From: Clarireedia homoeocarpa
Taxonomy: Eukaryota; Ascomycota; Leotiomycetes; Helotiales; Rutstroemiaceae
Length of the DNA: 64,000 nt
Direction of reading: 5' to 3'
NCBI GenBank assembly: GCA_001465935.1
Contig: LNKV01000048.1
Location: forward strand, 124,001 to 188,000
The position numbers and the translations under genes were made by a program. Under the pieces are notes generated by a model. It worked only from the letters and a program-made list of their open reading frames with translations, searched no databases and was not told the DNA's origin. The stretch's first letter is position 1, and every line of letters starts with the position of its first letter. This document shows positions 46,262 through 58,576 of this stretch, one piece after another.

Positions 46262-47332
46262 ATGAAATCTTCCACAACCGCCACCACAAAAAATACCACC
46301 TCCTCCCACCACGAGCTCCCAGAAACAGCCGTCGCCCTTCTCCAACCCTCCATCCACTCCCCTGATCTAATCCTAACTCATCTTCCCCCTCCTACCCTCT
46401 CCAATCTCCCCCCGTCCTCCCACCTAATCCGCATTCACGCCACCTCCCCCTGCTCCGGCGAACTCACCTGGGCCGCCAACTTCCCCTCCGTCATTCCCTC
46501 CAACAAGCTACAAATCCCCTGCTACGATCTCGCCGGAATTGTTGTGTCCGCGCCCGTAGACTCGAAATTTCCCCCCGGGACTAAAGTATGGGCGCGCACG
46601 AGTGCCGGGAGATCGGGCAATGCGAGAGAGTTTAGTGTTGCGCTGGAGGAGGAGTTGGCACGTGTGCCGGAGGGGTTGGGGTGGGACGAAGCCGCCAGTA
46701 TGCCATTGAGTGCGTTGACTGCTTGGCAGGCGCTTTTTGAGGGGGATAAGGGGGGGTTGAGCGCACCTGGGGAGGGAGAGGGTCGTGATATTGGGAATGG
46801 GAAAAAGAGTGTTTTGATTGATGCGGCGAGTGGTGGGGTTGGTGTGATGTTGGTGCAGATTGCGAAGGCGGCGGGGGTGGGGAGAGTTATTGGGGTTTGC
46901 TCGACGGCGAATGTGGAGTTGGTGAAGGGGCTGGGCGCGGATGAGGTTATTGATTACAGAAAGATTGGGATTGAGGAGTATTTCGCTAGTGATGGGGGAA
47001 GGGAGAAAGTCGATGTAGCGATTGACATGTTGGGAGGGAAAAGCTTGGAAAGGTGCTGGAAGGTGGTGGGGAAAAGGGGGAGAGTGGTTAGTGTGAGGGA
47101 GCTACCACAGGGGAGAAAGCCAGAAGAGGGGGTTGAAGAGGGGATACACGGTATGTTTTTTATTATGGAGTGTTTGGGGTGGCAGTTGGAGTTATTTGGG
47201 AAGTTGGTTGAGGAGGGAAAGGTCAAGGCTGTGATGGATAGTGTGTGGAAGTTGGAGGAGTACGAGAAGGCTTTTGAGAGGGTGGATAGTGGTCATGCGA
47301 GGGGGAAGGTGATTATTAGGGTTGTGGAATAG
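46262..47332 (+). CDS. Medium-chain NAD(P)H quinone reductase-like oxidoreductase
   Basis: A single-exon 356-aa protein; I start at ATG 46262, the first ATG in the frame. It has the MDR architecture. The N-terminal GroES-like half includes PCYDLAGIVVSAPVDSKFPPGTKVWAR. The Rossmann half carries DAASGGVGVMLVQIAKAAG followed by VIGVCSTANVELVKGLGADEVIDYR. The GHE zinc motif and structural-zinc cysteines of classical alcohol dehydrogenases are absent, so it belongs to the zinc-free quinone/enoyl reductase branch, using NAD(P)H. Substrate unknown. The coding strand is C-rich up to about 46580 and G-rich afterwards. Confidence 0.87.
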   Translation: MKSSTTATTKNTTSSHHELPETAVALLQPSIHSPDLILTHLPPPTLSNLPPSSHLIRIHATSPCSGELTWAANFPSVIPSNKLQIPCYDLAGIVVSAPVDSKFPPGTKVWARTSAGRSGNAREFSVALEEELARVPEGLGWDEAASMPLSALTAWQALFEGDKGGLSAPGEGEGRDIGNGKKSVLIDAASGGVGVMLVQIAKAAGVGRVIGVCSTANVELVKGLGADEVIDYRKIGIEEYFASDGGREKVDVAIDMLGGKSLERCWKVVGKRGRVVSVRELPQGRKPEEGVEEGIHGMFFIMECLGWQLELFGKLVEEGKVKAVMDSVWKLEEYEKAFERVDSGHARGKVIIRVVE

Positions 47333-48282
47333 TGTTACGGAGTCGGATAAGAATGACTTTGTCACCATCGTGTAGGCGCAGGCGTAGTAGAGAGTTCCTT
47401 AGGGACATAGTGGGGCCTGTAGTACATCAATGACCATCTCCCAATTCCACAAAGACGTAAATTCTCTGTTTGACATTATATGCTAAGTCTTTGATTATGT
47501 TTTGAAACTTCCCAGGGGTTATATGCATAACGCTTCTATAGATTATTCGTTTTTGTCTGTATGCATGTCGTAGAATAATATGTAGACCAGTGTCAGCAAC
47601 ATATATTGAGTGAAAGGGACTGACAGGTATGTTATGTTGAGACAAGTTGAACAGACGAATGACGGTGGAGTATAAAATAAGAAGGATCATGACTTTACTA
47701 TCGATATGTAAATCAGACAACCCAGGTGGATGAGCCCTATTGTAAATGTAGTATGCGTCTAGAACCTAAGAAATTGATGTGAAAGAATTCATGGACAGTT
47801 AGTCCATCTCTCTAAACCACTACCATTCCTTGGCGGTGTTTGACATTCGATTCCACCACCCCTTTCGGGTCGCATGGACTTCCCGAATGGTCAACGTCTG
47901 TGCGATTTCTCCAAGCATTATCCCGCCGCGCCTCTAAGAACTCAACTACCGAACCACATATTTTCTTGTCACTTTGACTTTTCGTGTCCACTTGAAAAGA
48001 CACATCTCTATCTGAGGCAAGAAATGACTGCATGTCATTCCTGCATTACACCAATATGTACAATAAAGCTTATTACAATGCTTGTGACATTAACCTTGGT
48101 TAGATATCCTCCACATACCCTACCATTACAGACTTGACACATGAATCCAGGTTACTACGTCACTGGCTTAGCATACATGATCATCCAGATAGAGGACATA
48201 TATGAAAGAGTTCCCTCAAGTGGAGAAATAGCTTCCATATCCACACAAATCTTGTAACTCAAAATTCGCTTCATGGAAAACC
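47333..48282. other. Intergenic region
   Basis: No gene is supported. It carries the promoter of the SUR7-family gene at its right end. Confidence 0.4.
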
Positions 48283-49556
48283 ATGGCTGGCGAGAAGATC
48301 TTTCGATCTAACTCAGCCCCTAGAAGTACGAGAGGTCATTCACTTCGACTCTCGGCCGTACTTACAGCTATACTATCCCTCGTGGCATTTATTCTCACGT
48401 TACTTGCTGTGATATCTGGTGTGAAGAAAGATGTGCTAGAAGATACCTACTCACTACGTGTACTTTTCCCCAATACACCCAAGTCCACTCTTCAGGTTGC
48501 TAACTCGATCTCCAGCTCAATACCACTGGCATTAGCGAAAACATTGTCAAATTCACTCCAACCACATCGACTTCACCCAGTTCTTCAGCTAGCACTAGCG
48601 ACCCGTTAGGTGCACTAGGAAGTGCATTCTCAGGGATCCTGAACAATATAACATCTGGGATAGATGGCGCCATCAACGGAGCTGAAAGTGGTGTGTTTGA
48701 TACAATCGCGAACGCCCTGGGCGTCAGTGAGATCTACACTTTCCACCTGCAGAACATCTGTCAGGGGAAATTGGCGGACAACGCGGCTGGATACACGATA
48801 GCAAACTGTTCGAGTTATTCTGATAAGACTTCCGGTTAGTATTTATCTACAGAAATATAAGATGGACACCTATTTATGATACGCACAGCACTGGCGAAGC
48901 TCGCGAAAACTGTACCAGCATCGACGCCAATCGGCCCAACGACCGTCTCTGTGCCACTTATAGCAACCATCTCCGATGCAGCCGATTACCTCAACTCAAT
49001 CTCCAAATCGTTGTCTACGACCACTTTCGTATTCTTCATCCTCTCTTTGGTCGTCACCGGTCTCTCAATTCCAACTTCTCTCGTTGCGACTTTCTTTCCT
49101 TCTTCTCGACTATTGATCTATGTCAATCTCATTCTCACCCAGCTCAACATTCTATTCCACCTAGTAGGCTCCATTCTTGTAACGATACTTCTCATCGCCG
49201 TAAAATCCATTCTAAAGAAGCTTGGCGACGGACTGGGTATCCAAGCAGCTGCTGGAGGGAAGTTCATTGCATTTGTGTGGGTAAGCGCCGGTTTGAATGC
49301 CCTAGCAGCAGGATATTGGTTTATGATCTGGTTTGTGGAAGTGAGAGGTTGGAGTTATCGAGGACGCAGGAGGAAGGAAGAGGAGATTGGGAATTGGAGA
49401 GGGATAAAGAAGGAAGTTTGGGCTGATCTGAGGATTCCAAAGGATGGAGAGGAAGTGAGAAGAGACAGGGGATTCGGGAGTGCGGTGGGAATAGGGGGGC
49501 ATGTGGAAATTGATGGCCCGTACATGAGGAGGGGCAGCTACTTGATTAAGGTATAG
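48283..49556 (+). CDS. SUR7/PalI family membrane protein
   Basis: A four-pass plasma-membrane protein of the family linked to eisosomes and to pH sensing. Exons are 48283-48459, 48516-48834 and 48889-49556 (introns 56 and 54 bp), 387 aa. TM1 is AVLTAILSLVAFILTLLAVIS (residues ~25-45). The first splice gives YSLR-LNTTGI, typical of the family. The long extracellular loop has a conserved cysteine pair (QNICQGKL and IANCSSYS). TM2-TM4 follow in exon 3 (FVFFILSLVVTGLSI, VGSILVTILLIAV, FVWVSAGLNALAAGYWF). A charged cytoplasmic tail ends the protein. Which SUR7/PalI role it has is not decidable here. Confidence 0.85.
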
Positions 49557-50674
49557 AATGATGTTCAGCATGAACAGGTGCGTTAATCTCTGGGGTTGTT
49601 TCTATACCCACCAGACCCAAATCATGATTGCTCGTGGTTAATTGCTGTACAGTACCCACTAGTTCAGTACTGAGAACATCTTTTCGTAAATGAAACATAA
49701 GGCCTGTGCACCTTCATAGGGCAACAAATCCATCAAACCACTAGAACTCTGATGCGTCATGCACGTTGAACAGCTGCGGAAAATGCGGCAGCGTGGACGT
49801 GTTCGCATAGCATACATGTACAGTAGCATAAGCTTTTCGTGGGCCACGACGATGTTCGCATATCGCACGGACACGTCAAGAACGAATGTTGTGAGCTTTT
49901 GGAGATGTATTCTCCAGTTAATACTTCCGAGGCAGGGGCAAGTAATACAACGGAGCGTCATTGCTCCGCCTTCCACGCATGTCTTTCGGATATCGAACTG
50001 CTTCTGGTGGGAATCTTGCTTAAGTTTCACCAACGAAGCGTGCAGAGAAGGCACTTAGTCAATTCCATGCTTGGGCATGCTTCCAAATGCAGCGGCAGGA
50101 GTCCCATCTCACCGCTTTCCAGGCCAACACAGACCCAATCTATTCCCAATCACGCCAATGTTTATGAGCCTAAAGTGAGGGGGTTGGCTGGCATGCATAT
50201 GTGGAGACTGGTCAGGGAGCCAGTATGCCGTACGTTCTTGCCCACGACTACACTTCAGATGCAAAACCTGAATAGATGACCTCGGCGCGGAACAGAGTAT
50301 TTTTCTTGTGATTTTTGTGTGCGATCGAGAAGAAGCCGTGGGTGTGTGTGCCGACTTAGTATTTATCATAGATAGATATACTGCCAATTCATGCCATCAC
50401 GATTTACACGTTTTCTCCATCCACAATTGTTCTTGTCACACACGTTTAGCTCGGCCCGTCCCATATTCCCCTATTCCGCCCGATTCCCGGTCCACGTCAG
50501 AACAGAAAATAGTTCTATCAGATAAGATAAGCGAAAAGCCTCGGCTTCAGTGCGAGCTCACCGTTACTCTTTTCCTAATTGTGTTGCAACTCTCGAAATT
50601 TCCTCCTGGCAACAAGAACATTCCCCAATTCTTGACCGTCGCGTGTCCTTCTTCCCCTCTACCCCTCCTCCCCA
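49557..50674. other. Intergenic region
   Basis: Frames here lack an ATG or domain content. It includes the presumed promoter of the Nudix gene. Confidence 0.4.
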
Positions 50675-51982
50675 ATGTCCTTCTCATCCCCGCCTTCCCT
50701 CACCACATCTCTCCACCAAACCCTCCTATCCATCTCTCAGAATCCATATCCCTACGTGCCGAACCCACCCAATTGTCCTAAACGTGCATCCGTCGCCCTC
50801 GTTCTTCGCATCCGCCCATCCCGCGAATATCCACCTCCCTCTACCCCTCCAGTTTTCCCGTATCCCGAACCTCCAACCGCAGATCGACTCACGGATTTCT
50901 TCAGCCAGTCCTGGGTGCAGAACGGAGATCCGGAGTTACTGTTCATCAAACGCGCGGCGCGAGAAGGCGATCGCTGGACTTCGCATGTGGCTTTGCCTGG
51001 TGGAAAGAGAGATCCCAGTGATAGAAATGACAGAGAAGTCGCGATGAGGGAAACGAGTGAGGAGGTCGGTTTGGAGTTGAGAGGGGAGAGATGTATATCC
51101 GTGGGAAACTTACCGGAGAGGGTGGTGAGCACTAGTTGGGGGAGTGTACCGTAAGCTATCCTGATATAACGCATTAGAACAGAACTGATTTGCTGTCATA
51201 GAATAATGGTTTTATGTCCATTTATATTCCTGTGGATAGATCCTTCTTTCCCACCACTTCAATTACAACCTGCCGAAATCGCATCGACACATTGGGTGCC
51301 CCTCCGAGTCCTCCTATCCCCCTCCCTCCGCACATACGAACATGTCAATGTATCCGATCGATTCGCAAAACAAGGCGGACCAATACTGAAATCCATATTA
51401 AAGCCGGTGATAAGCAAAATGCGATTTTCAGCGATCAAACTTCGACCCAGTGAATCTTTATACTGCAGTTCCACAAAAGAGTTCTTTTCAGAAGGGAGCG
51501 AGCCGAGTCCGGGTATATTCAGCAGATTCTACACATGGCTTAGAGGAGGCGAGAAGGCGCAACCAGATAGACCTTTGTTGCTCTGGGGATTGACATTAGG
51601 CATGGTCGCCGATTTCCTCGACCAACTGCCACCATACGATGCGGTAGCGATGTGGGAATACCCGACATTTACATCACCAGACACACGAATCATCATTAAT
51701 GTACTTACACGAAAAATCAAAAAACGAAACGCGGAACGATTACGAGGGAAAGACGGAACGGGGATTGGGAATCAAACGGCTATGGATGGGGAAACTACTG
51801 CAGTAGCAACGGACGGCATGGGAAGGAATATCACAAAGGAAGATGCGGTGGGAGTTATGCTGGATGGTTATTATGATTTAATGAAAAGGGGGGTTTGGAT
51901 TAGCGCTTTTATCAGGTTATTTTCGACCCTGGCGTTGATATCGTGGATTATTAGACAGTATAGGTTACGGAGACGTAGATGA
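50675..51982 (+). CDS. Nudix hydrolase, NUDT8/CoA-pyrophosphatase type
   Basis: Probable hydrolase of coenzyme A or related nucleotide diphosphates. Exons are 50675-51150 and 51202-51982 (51-bp intron), 418 aa. The Nudix box runs from GGKRDPSD to RETSEEVGL near residues 110-135. It has one extra residue between the glycines and the RE motif, with Asp where most boxes have Glu; human NUDT8 shows the same layout, so I regard this as a subfamily trait. The upstream ELLFIKRAAREGDRW fits the CoA-specific UPF0035 pattern. A long C-terminal extension ends in a hydrophobic segment (AFIRLFSTLALISWII) followed by Arg-rich residues, which suggests membrane anchoring. Confidence 0.85.
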
Positions 51983-54164
51983 TATATGATATTATGATAC
52001 CATGAGTTGGATGAAGTGGGCATTTCTCGCTTAGAGGTTAGTAAGGTGGTTATGTGTATGTGATGATAAGTGTCATGTGCTTTGGGGGAGGAGGGGGAGG
52101 AGGGGGAGGGCTAGCCGTAGGCTTCTGAAGGAATTATTTTCGTCTGGCTGGAGTATTCTACGATTTCCTTGTTTATAATTCAAGGTTGGCTCGTAGCTTT
52201 GCGACTCCGGGAGCTTTGAGGCGACAGCTAACAATATCTATAGAGTGGAAGAGACTAACCTTATATCGGCTATTTCAATACATGCAGAGGCAGCAGAGCG
52301 GGGAAGACCGAGAATAAGATTACATTAGCTTGTCGCCCTTTCCGGATGTATGCAATGCTCCAGATGTTAAGTCAAACACCGGCCCAAGTGGCTGCTTTGT
52401 TTCCATGCCTAATTCATGATCCATGACGGCTCCCATTTGTCTGGACTAGACAGCTGGGTTCTACGACGCGGCTTCCACGGGCTGTTGCGGCATTGTGCTG
52501 CGCATACCAGCGGATAATACGAAGAATCTCAGGGGTTCATTAGCGAAAATTAAGGGAATTCACGACCATACCTAGACGCGAGGAATTGGGTGGATGGAGG
52601 GATTTGACGACACATTTACTGTATCACCTAACCAGGGCGGTTGCGTAACGCTGTCGTTTCAGCACACGGTGAGCTATTTCAATTCCATATATTGTAAGTA
52701 GATCGGAGTGAGAGTAGATGCATCCCAACAGCACGTGTAGAAGGAGAACCAAGGGGTAGTCACTCTGTGCTACACCATATAAGTCAAAAGGAGGGGGAAA
52801 AGCAGTTCTGATTCTTCCAAACCCCTAGTGGGTGTCAGTCCCTTATACTACGAAACATATCTTAGTGACCTAAGCAAGACTAAAAGGGGGAGTGTGTAGC
52901 AAGCCCCACAATATTTACCCGGATCGGGGATCTATTTTGACAATAATAAGGATGAAACACTTTTCTGGCTCATGCCGGTGGTTTGAAACACTTTTTATTT
53001 TATCCATTGTTCGGTAAAGTTCCTCAGTATTTTGCTTTGATCCTGAAGAGGATGGCGACGATTTACAAGAGAGTTGGAATGCTGGGCCCTTCTATTGTAT
53101 CATATGACCTTTATCATAAGTCTCTTGGGGGCTCTGTGGAAGAGAATATAGTACAGGTAATTGTTAGAATAATAAAAACATCTTGCCACACTTGCTAATG
53201 AAAAATATGTATATCTAGTAGCTTTTTCCTCATCTCAATCTACCTTGTGTGTTTGTGGAAACTATAACAATTTAAATATATTCAAGAGAGTAGTGGCTGT
53301 ACACAGATCTCTGTTCGTTGTATGGAGAGACTCAACAGACGTAAATCCAACATGAAAAAGAACTTATATCAATTGCACAAGCTAAAAGCTGGAGATAGTA
53401 ATTGATGACATATGAAAACACATCCACTGCTGTACACCCTTCAAGCCGCATTACGTACTAGTCTACTACTCTCGGCTGATTTACTCTAGGCAACTAAGCG
53501 AGATGTCCGTTAAGGAGGCTCAACCTCTGACACGAACATAGAAACCGTCTCTTGTAATATGACAAGATAGAACTCTAGTTTTGATTGATAAGGGTACTAC
53601 ACTATTTAAATGTTTAAGCACCTTATACTGTATACCAACTTGCAAAGTGAATATCTCGGCAGCAATCCAGCGCAGCTGGCGAGCCCCGCACCTAAGCATC
53701 TGGAATATCTGGGTATCTTCTGGCCTGTTGCGAAGTTGCCAGTCAATTACCCACCATCTACATCTCTCGAATATATCATTTGGGAATCAAATTTGTACAG
53801 CGCGGATTTGGTCGCTGGCTGTCTTTTCAGATGTATTTGGACTTGAGCTTCGTAATATCAGAGCAAAGTAATTCGACTCACTCGATGGTTTAGAAACTAT
53901 TTGAGTAGCTTCATCATATATCTATTGTCGACATAGTTTTAGGTACTTTTTGAATTCACTGTCGACGTGGGTTCTTCGGCGTTTTGATACTAAATCGTAA
54001 GTGATAAGAGTGAGTGAATATCCTGTTGAACAACAGCATTTTGAACTATTCAACTACTTCAGAACAGTTCATTCTGAGCTCGACTATATAGTCTCATTTT
54101 CCACTCTTTTTACATTTCTAATATCCTTGGCGCTTAACAATTTTATTTTAAAGTTCTTTAAAAT
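51983..54164. other. Gene-poor AT-rich region
   Basis: No coding signal I trust. An open frame at 53581-53871 and others are short and domain-free. A G-rich (GGGGGAGGA)n patch lies near 52085-52110. Confidence 0.5.
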
Positions 54165-54721
54165 ATGCCTCCAAAGTCGAGCGCAACGAGTGCCAACTGC
54201 AATGACAGGACTCCAGAGAGGAGTAAGACAGACTCTCTATGCTTTCGATCTGGTAAGAAGAATTTTGACTGATAATAATCTCCAGCAAACTTACCACTTT
54301 CTCAGCATGTCCTTCAGAGAGTAACATCTTATGGCAATGCAGAGTGATCTATATTCTTACAACTTACAGCTTCTCACACAATGAAATAGTGCTATCTGAA
54401 TCTGCAGCAAATGCTATTACAACTAACGGAGGTCCACAAAATACAGGAGCTTCCCAACAAAATAATACGATCTCTACAAAATCCAAACACATAGAGCATA
54501 GTGGGTTCAACGAAAGTCTCCCTTTTAAGTACAAAATATTTTTATCTATTTGAATTATAACTTCTTGCAGCACTTTGATGGTTTGCCAATTGAAAAAAAA
54601 AAGTGAAAACAAGGTTCCCGAGGAACAGAGTAACAGGAGTTCAAAAAAGTTTCGGGAGAAAGCGAAGGATAGAGCAAAAGGTCTATTCGAGATAATAAAA
54701 AAACATCTCATTAATAATTAG
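54165..54721 (+). CDS. Possible small three-exon gene, unknown function
   Basis: Joining 54165-54252, 54306-54528 and 54571-54721 gives an uninterrupted 153-aa frame. Both introns (53 and 42 bp) start GT and end AG; the first has a TGACTGAT-like branch site. Without splicing each segment stops quickly. The product begins MPPKSSATSANCNDRTPE, has a central Asn/Ser/Thr-rich section, and ends with a very basic helix (SSKKFREKAKDRAKGLFEI). There is no signal peptide and no known domain. It sits alone in an AT-rich gene-poor region. It could be an orphan gene or a chance product of AT-rich sequence. Confidence 0.35.
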
Positions 54722-57038
54722 GGATTAATACACGCAAAATAACCGCTTGAATTGAAATATGGGAGCGGAGAGAAAATAGAAGTTCTGGAGATCATATAGG
54801 TGGTCGAATTGTGGGTGAGGGACACCAGTAGATGTACTAAGTATCCGACCAACTTCGGATTTCTGATTGTTCAAATGCAACCTAGATATTAAAAACTTAC
54901 ATATCTGATTACAGCAATACAATTTAATCATCAAGAACTCGTATATACACTTGCTAGAGTAGAGATCTCAAAAGTATATATTTTAGTCGAACATTGAAGT
55001 TTTGGAGTTGGCCGGATAGTTAGTACACCCACTGGTGGGATGTGGAAGTTAAGGTAGTAGAGGTGAGAGATTAACTTCTTGTACAGTAGCAGAATTACTC
55101 GTGTTCCTTCTGACCTAGGAGACCTTTATCCGTTTTTTGAATTTTATGAACAAGCTTCCTTGATCTATTTCCAGCACCCAAGTCTTTTTGGCCACTAGTT
55201 TACAGTCAGCTGACTGTGTACAAGTACAAGACTCCCATTTTCATATAGGAGCACTTCCTATACTTACTTCGTCATTGCCACTATTCTCCGGGTGTGAATG
55301 CTGCTTGCTGTTTACTTTTTTTAGTATCTCTGTATGTGGTATTCTCTCTTTTGGATTGTTCATGATCTTAAATCTTCCTCCGGACAGCTTTGTAATGCTT
55401 CCCGAAGGTCGAAAGTTACGATTTAGTCAATCGCATGATATGCTAGTACCTTGGCGACTGTATCGATACTAGATGCCTTTTTCAGTCTCCGATCAGAACA
55501 AAAGCTCGAATGTTGAGTCTATAATACAACGTAAGAGTCTTTAGATATTTGAGTCAGAATGAAGATCAACTTAACTGAATATATTTCCTTGATGATCCAG
55601 TCGCCTCTCAAGACCAAACAATGACGGCCAAGAGGTCAGCAGAATCTACAGCGGAAAGGAGAGAGGGCGGCCTTCCACAGAAGTGGAGAGCTGCCGACTC
55701 TACCTATATGAAGAATACTCATGAGACGTAGTTACAAGAAGCTTTCCAGTATAAGACGATTGACTGATCGAAAACAAGTGTCAAAAAGTCAGGCAAGAAG
55801 CGGGATAAAGTCTCAAGTAGGGTCAGAAGAGTTTTGGGATGGCGACCCTGGGATTTCAAAATAAAAATAAAAATAGGGGAATGTTCTTCATTCTTATGAT
55901 GAGCAACTTCGAACTAAACTATAGCTTCAGTTAAGAACCCACACGACAGCGAGCATCCCATCCTCGATACTGCAATTCCATAGGAATAAGGTGAAACGAA
56001 GTCACAAAACATATAATAATGTCCCCCGAGAATCGTAACGAGAGTTTCAACACGATTTCCAAGAATCTGAACAAGCTCGCAGCGAGATGACAGTGGAAAG
56101 ATAAAACAAGAGCTTTAAGTATCTAGCCTACAGTCTCTAGCCTAAATACCATAAATTTAATTCATCCAACTCTCATACAAGCATTTTGCACAGACTCTTG
56201 TTCAAAGAAAGTTGCAACGTGAACCTGAGATACGACGTGGCCGGTGAGTACTGTACTAATATGAATTACTACTACCAGCAAGTCACACTATCCAGGAAAT
56301 GTAAACATCTAGGCAGTCCCCGTTAGTCAAATAGACTGCGCGTCGCAGGCCTTAATTCTTAAGCATCGCCCTACAACGTTCAATCAGGTGACTTACATCA
56401 ATCAATTTTGGCATTTTTGGGAAACTGTTTGCTTCTTTGGGTTGAAACATTCTATGAACAACGAAAATTCTTGCTTGGGCCTTGGGGAATAACAACAATC
56501 ACATTAATGTAATTTGAAAGTTCTTTGAATTTTATTGCTCCCCTTCTCCTCTAGTTCTTTGCACTTTAGTTTACGGATATGTACAGAAGTAAATTATACG
56601 TGGGTTTTAAACATGTGACGTTGGTCCTACCACCAAGGATATTCTAGCCCATTAACTACTATAGAATAATGTACGGCAATGATATCCTTCCGTATAGAAC
56701 TTTATTTTCACCAAACTAACATGGCACTTTGAAGCGGATAGTAAGTAGTTCGTGAGTTACTAAAGTATCAACCAAACATCGGCCGAAGATACGCCTCTGT
56801 GACTTGGTGCAGAGTTGAGGTATGAACTTGCATCATTGAAGATGTGTGTGGTCGACCTAGGGGCGATGACCATAACCCTATTGTATTAGGTGCTGGAGAT
56901 CTTCTCGCTCGTAGGCAGTATTCTATATTGATCCGTCTCAGAGATCTACCGCCGGGGTTCCGCTGCCTCAAGTAGACCTCCAGCCCACTCTTTCGTGTGG
57001 TCCTTTCGTGCCGCACAACATCACAATGTAAACAAAAA
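54722..57038. other. Gene-poor AT-rich region
   Basis: Frames are short, mostly without ATG, and have no domains. No repeat structure was found by eye. Degenerate transposon sequence is possible but not shown. Confidence 0.45.
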
Positions 57039-57662
57039 TCACAACTGATAGTCGGGGTATTGGCCTCTTGGGTTCCTCCTTATACTCGTCGTGTTTTGCG
57101 TCATCGCTACGGGCATACGCTCGGATGTCTTGACATATGTGGCGGGAGGTACTTCGTAAGTTGGATAGTATGCAAAGACTGAGCGCTGTTGAGTCGGTGG
57201 TGGTGGTGGCCTCTGCATTCGCGGGGCAGGTTTCTTTTGCACCACTTCAGGTTCCGGCTGCGGGCCCAGTCGAGGCTTTCTGTTTGGTAGACAGCCAAAC
57301 GCGAAGCCAGATCTGCCTCTTTGCGTCGGCAATGGTTTGGGGGCTTCCTCCGCTTTAGCACGAGACGGTCGTTGAAGTACCAAATAATAACCAACTGGTT
57401 TATCGACTAATTGTGGAATAGGTAGATCTCTTCGTGTTTGTTCTTGAGGCCGAGGCTTTGGCAGTGGTTCGTAGGAGCCGAGATCGATTGCAACAGGCTT
57501 TCGAAGAAATTCAATTCTAGGTTTTGTGCTGGAAGAGCCAAATGAACGAGGAACTACCATAGGACGTTCATAGTCTGGATAGTACCCGCGACCCGGGTCC
57601 CTCGGTTGGTAAAATCCATCTCCCAAATACGGGTCACCAACTTGTGACCCCAACGTACCCAT
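57039..57662 (-). CDS. Proline-rich disordered hypothetical protein
   Basis: A single-exon 207-aa frame from the ATG at 57662. It is rich in Pro, Arg, Gln and Tyr with repeated short PRP/PQP motifs (for example QRPPPPPTQQRSVFAYYP) and lacks signal peptide, membrane segment or known domain. It looks intrinsically disordered. The length and even composition suggest a real gene, but I do not recognise it, and an upstream exon is possible. Confidence 0.5.
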   Translation of the reverse strand: MGTLGSQVGDPYLGDGFYQPRDPGRGYYPDYERPMVVPRSFGSSSTKPRIEFLRKPVAIDLGSYEPLPKPRPQEQTRRDLPIPQLVDKPVGYYLVLQRPSRAKAEEAPKPLPTQRGRSGFAFGCLPNRKPRLGPQPEPEVVQKKPAPRMQRPPPPPTQQRSVFAYYPTYEVPPATYVKTSERMPVAMTQNTTSIRRNPRGQYPDYQL

Positions 57663-58576
57663 AGAAGACAAAGCAATGTCCTTGCTTAATAGAACCGGTT
57701 AAACATTGAGTTTATCATCGTACGTCTCCAAAGTAAATCTGATGTCAGGCTGATCATGACACGGCGCGGGAAAGAGAATATAGCAAAAATCAAAGCATGG
57801 AAATGAAGTTCTTCGAGAATAAATGGAAGGGAACCCCTGACGGCAACTTTCCCACCACCGGGAGATCTTACCAAGGGTGAGGCACGGAATCTACATATCC
57901 AGCCCACTGATTCAGATACTGGAAGGAGCTCCAAGGACCGTGGTTCCAACAACCAGTTTTTACGGTCACGATCGCCCACAATTTATGCAGAAAGTGGAGA
58001 ATGCCCCGTGAAGAATGTGGAGTTTGGAATCAGACACGATATACTCTCCGTAATATATAAGCATCCAAGTTTCATCTTAAATTTGATGTCAGTATCCCAT
58101 CAACCCCTTTGTTGAATTCGGGAGTTTCATGATATCTCCTGCAACACTTCGGGTGACAACTTGGCAAATGCTTGTTGATCTCGAGGTCAGCACCCCGTAC
58201 TCCCTGGGGATATCCTCGTCTGAATTTTGCGCCATTGTTTTATAACATGAGATGGCATTCTACCGTCCCGAGTGAAGTCATGTTGATGTGAAAGCGTGTC
58301 GATAAAATGATGAAGTGAACAGGGTGAGTTTCCAACCTAAGAGGATTTGGGGAGCAAGGCTGCGCCTCGACCAACCGAGGTGTGGCTTGTGCTAACCTTA
58401 CCGACCACCATCAACACCTTTTTCGATGTCTAAGGAGGACAACGACCTTTAGCCGACCACCAACAAACATCTGCTGGTGCGCGCCTTGATAAGAATTGAA
58501 ACAGGCTCACAATTACTAAAAATGTTATTCCAATTTACCATCCCGTCTTCTCTTCACATACGTGCGAGATCTCATC
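57663..58576. other. Divergent intergenic region
   Basis: Upstream of both the proline-rich hypothetical and the F-box gene. No further feature is seen. Confidence 0.4.

Noticed and set aside
52882..52905. AAAAGGGGGAG followed by TGTGTAGCAAG, resembling a polypurine tract and LTR start of a copia element
   Set aside because: I found no second LTR, no primer-binding site and no pol-like frame upstream, so the match is too short to call.
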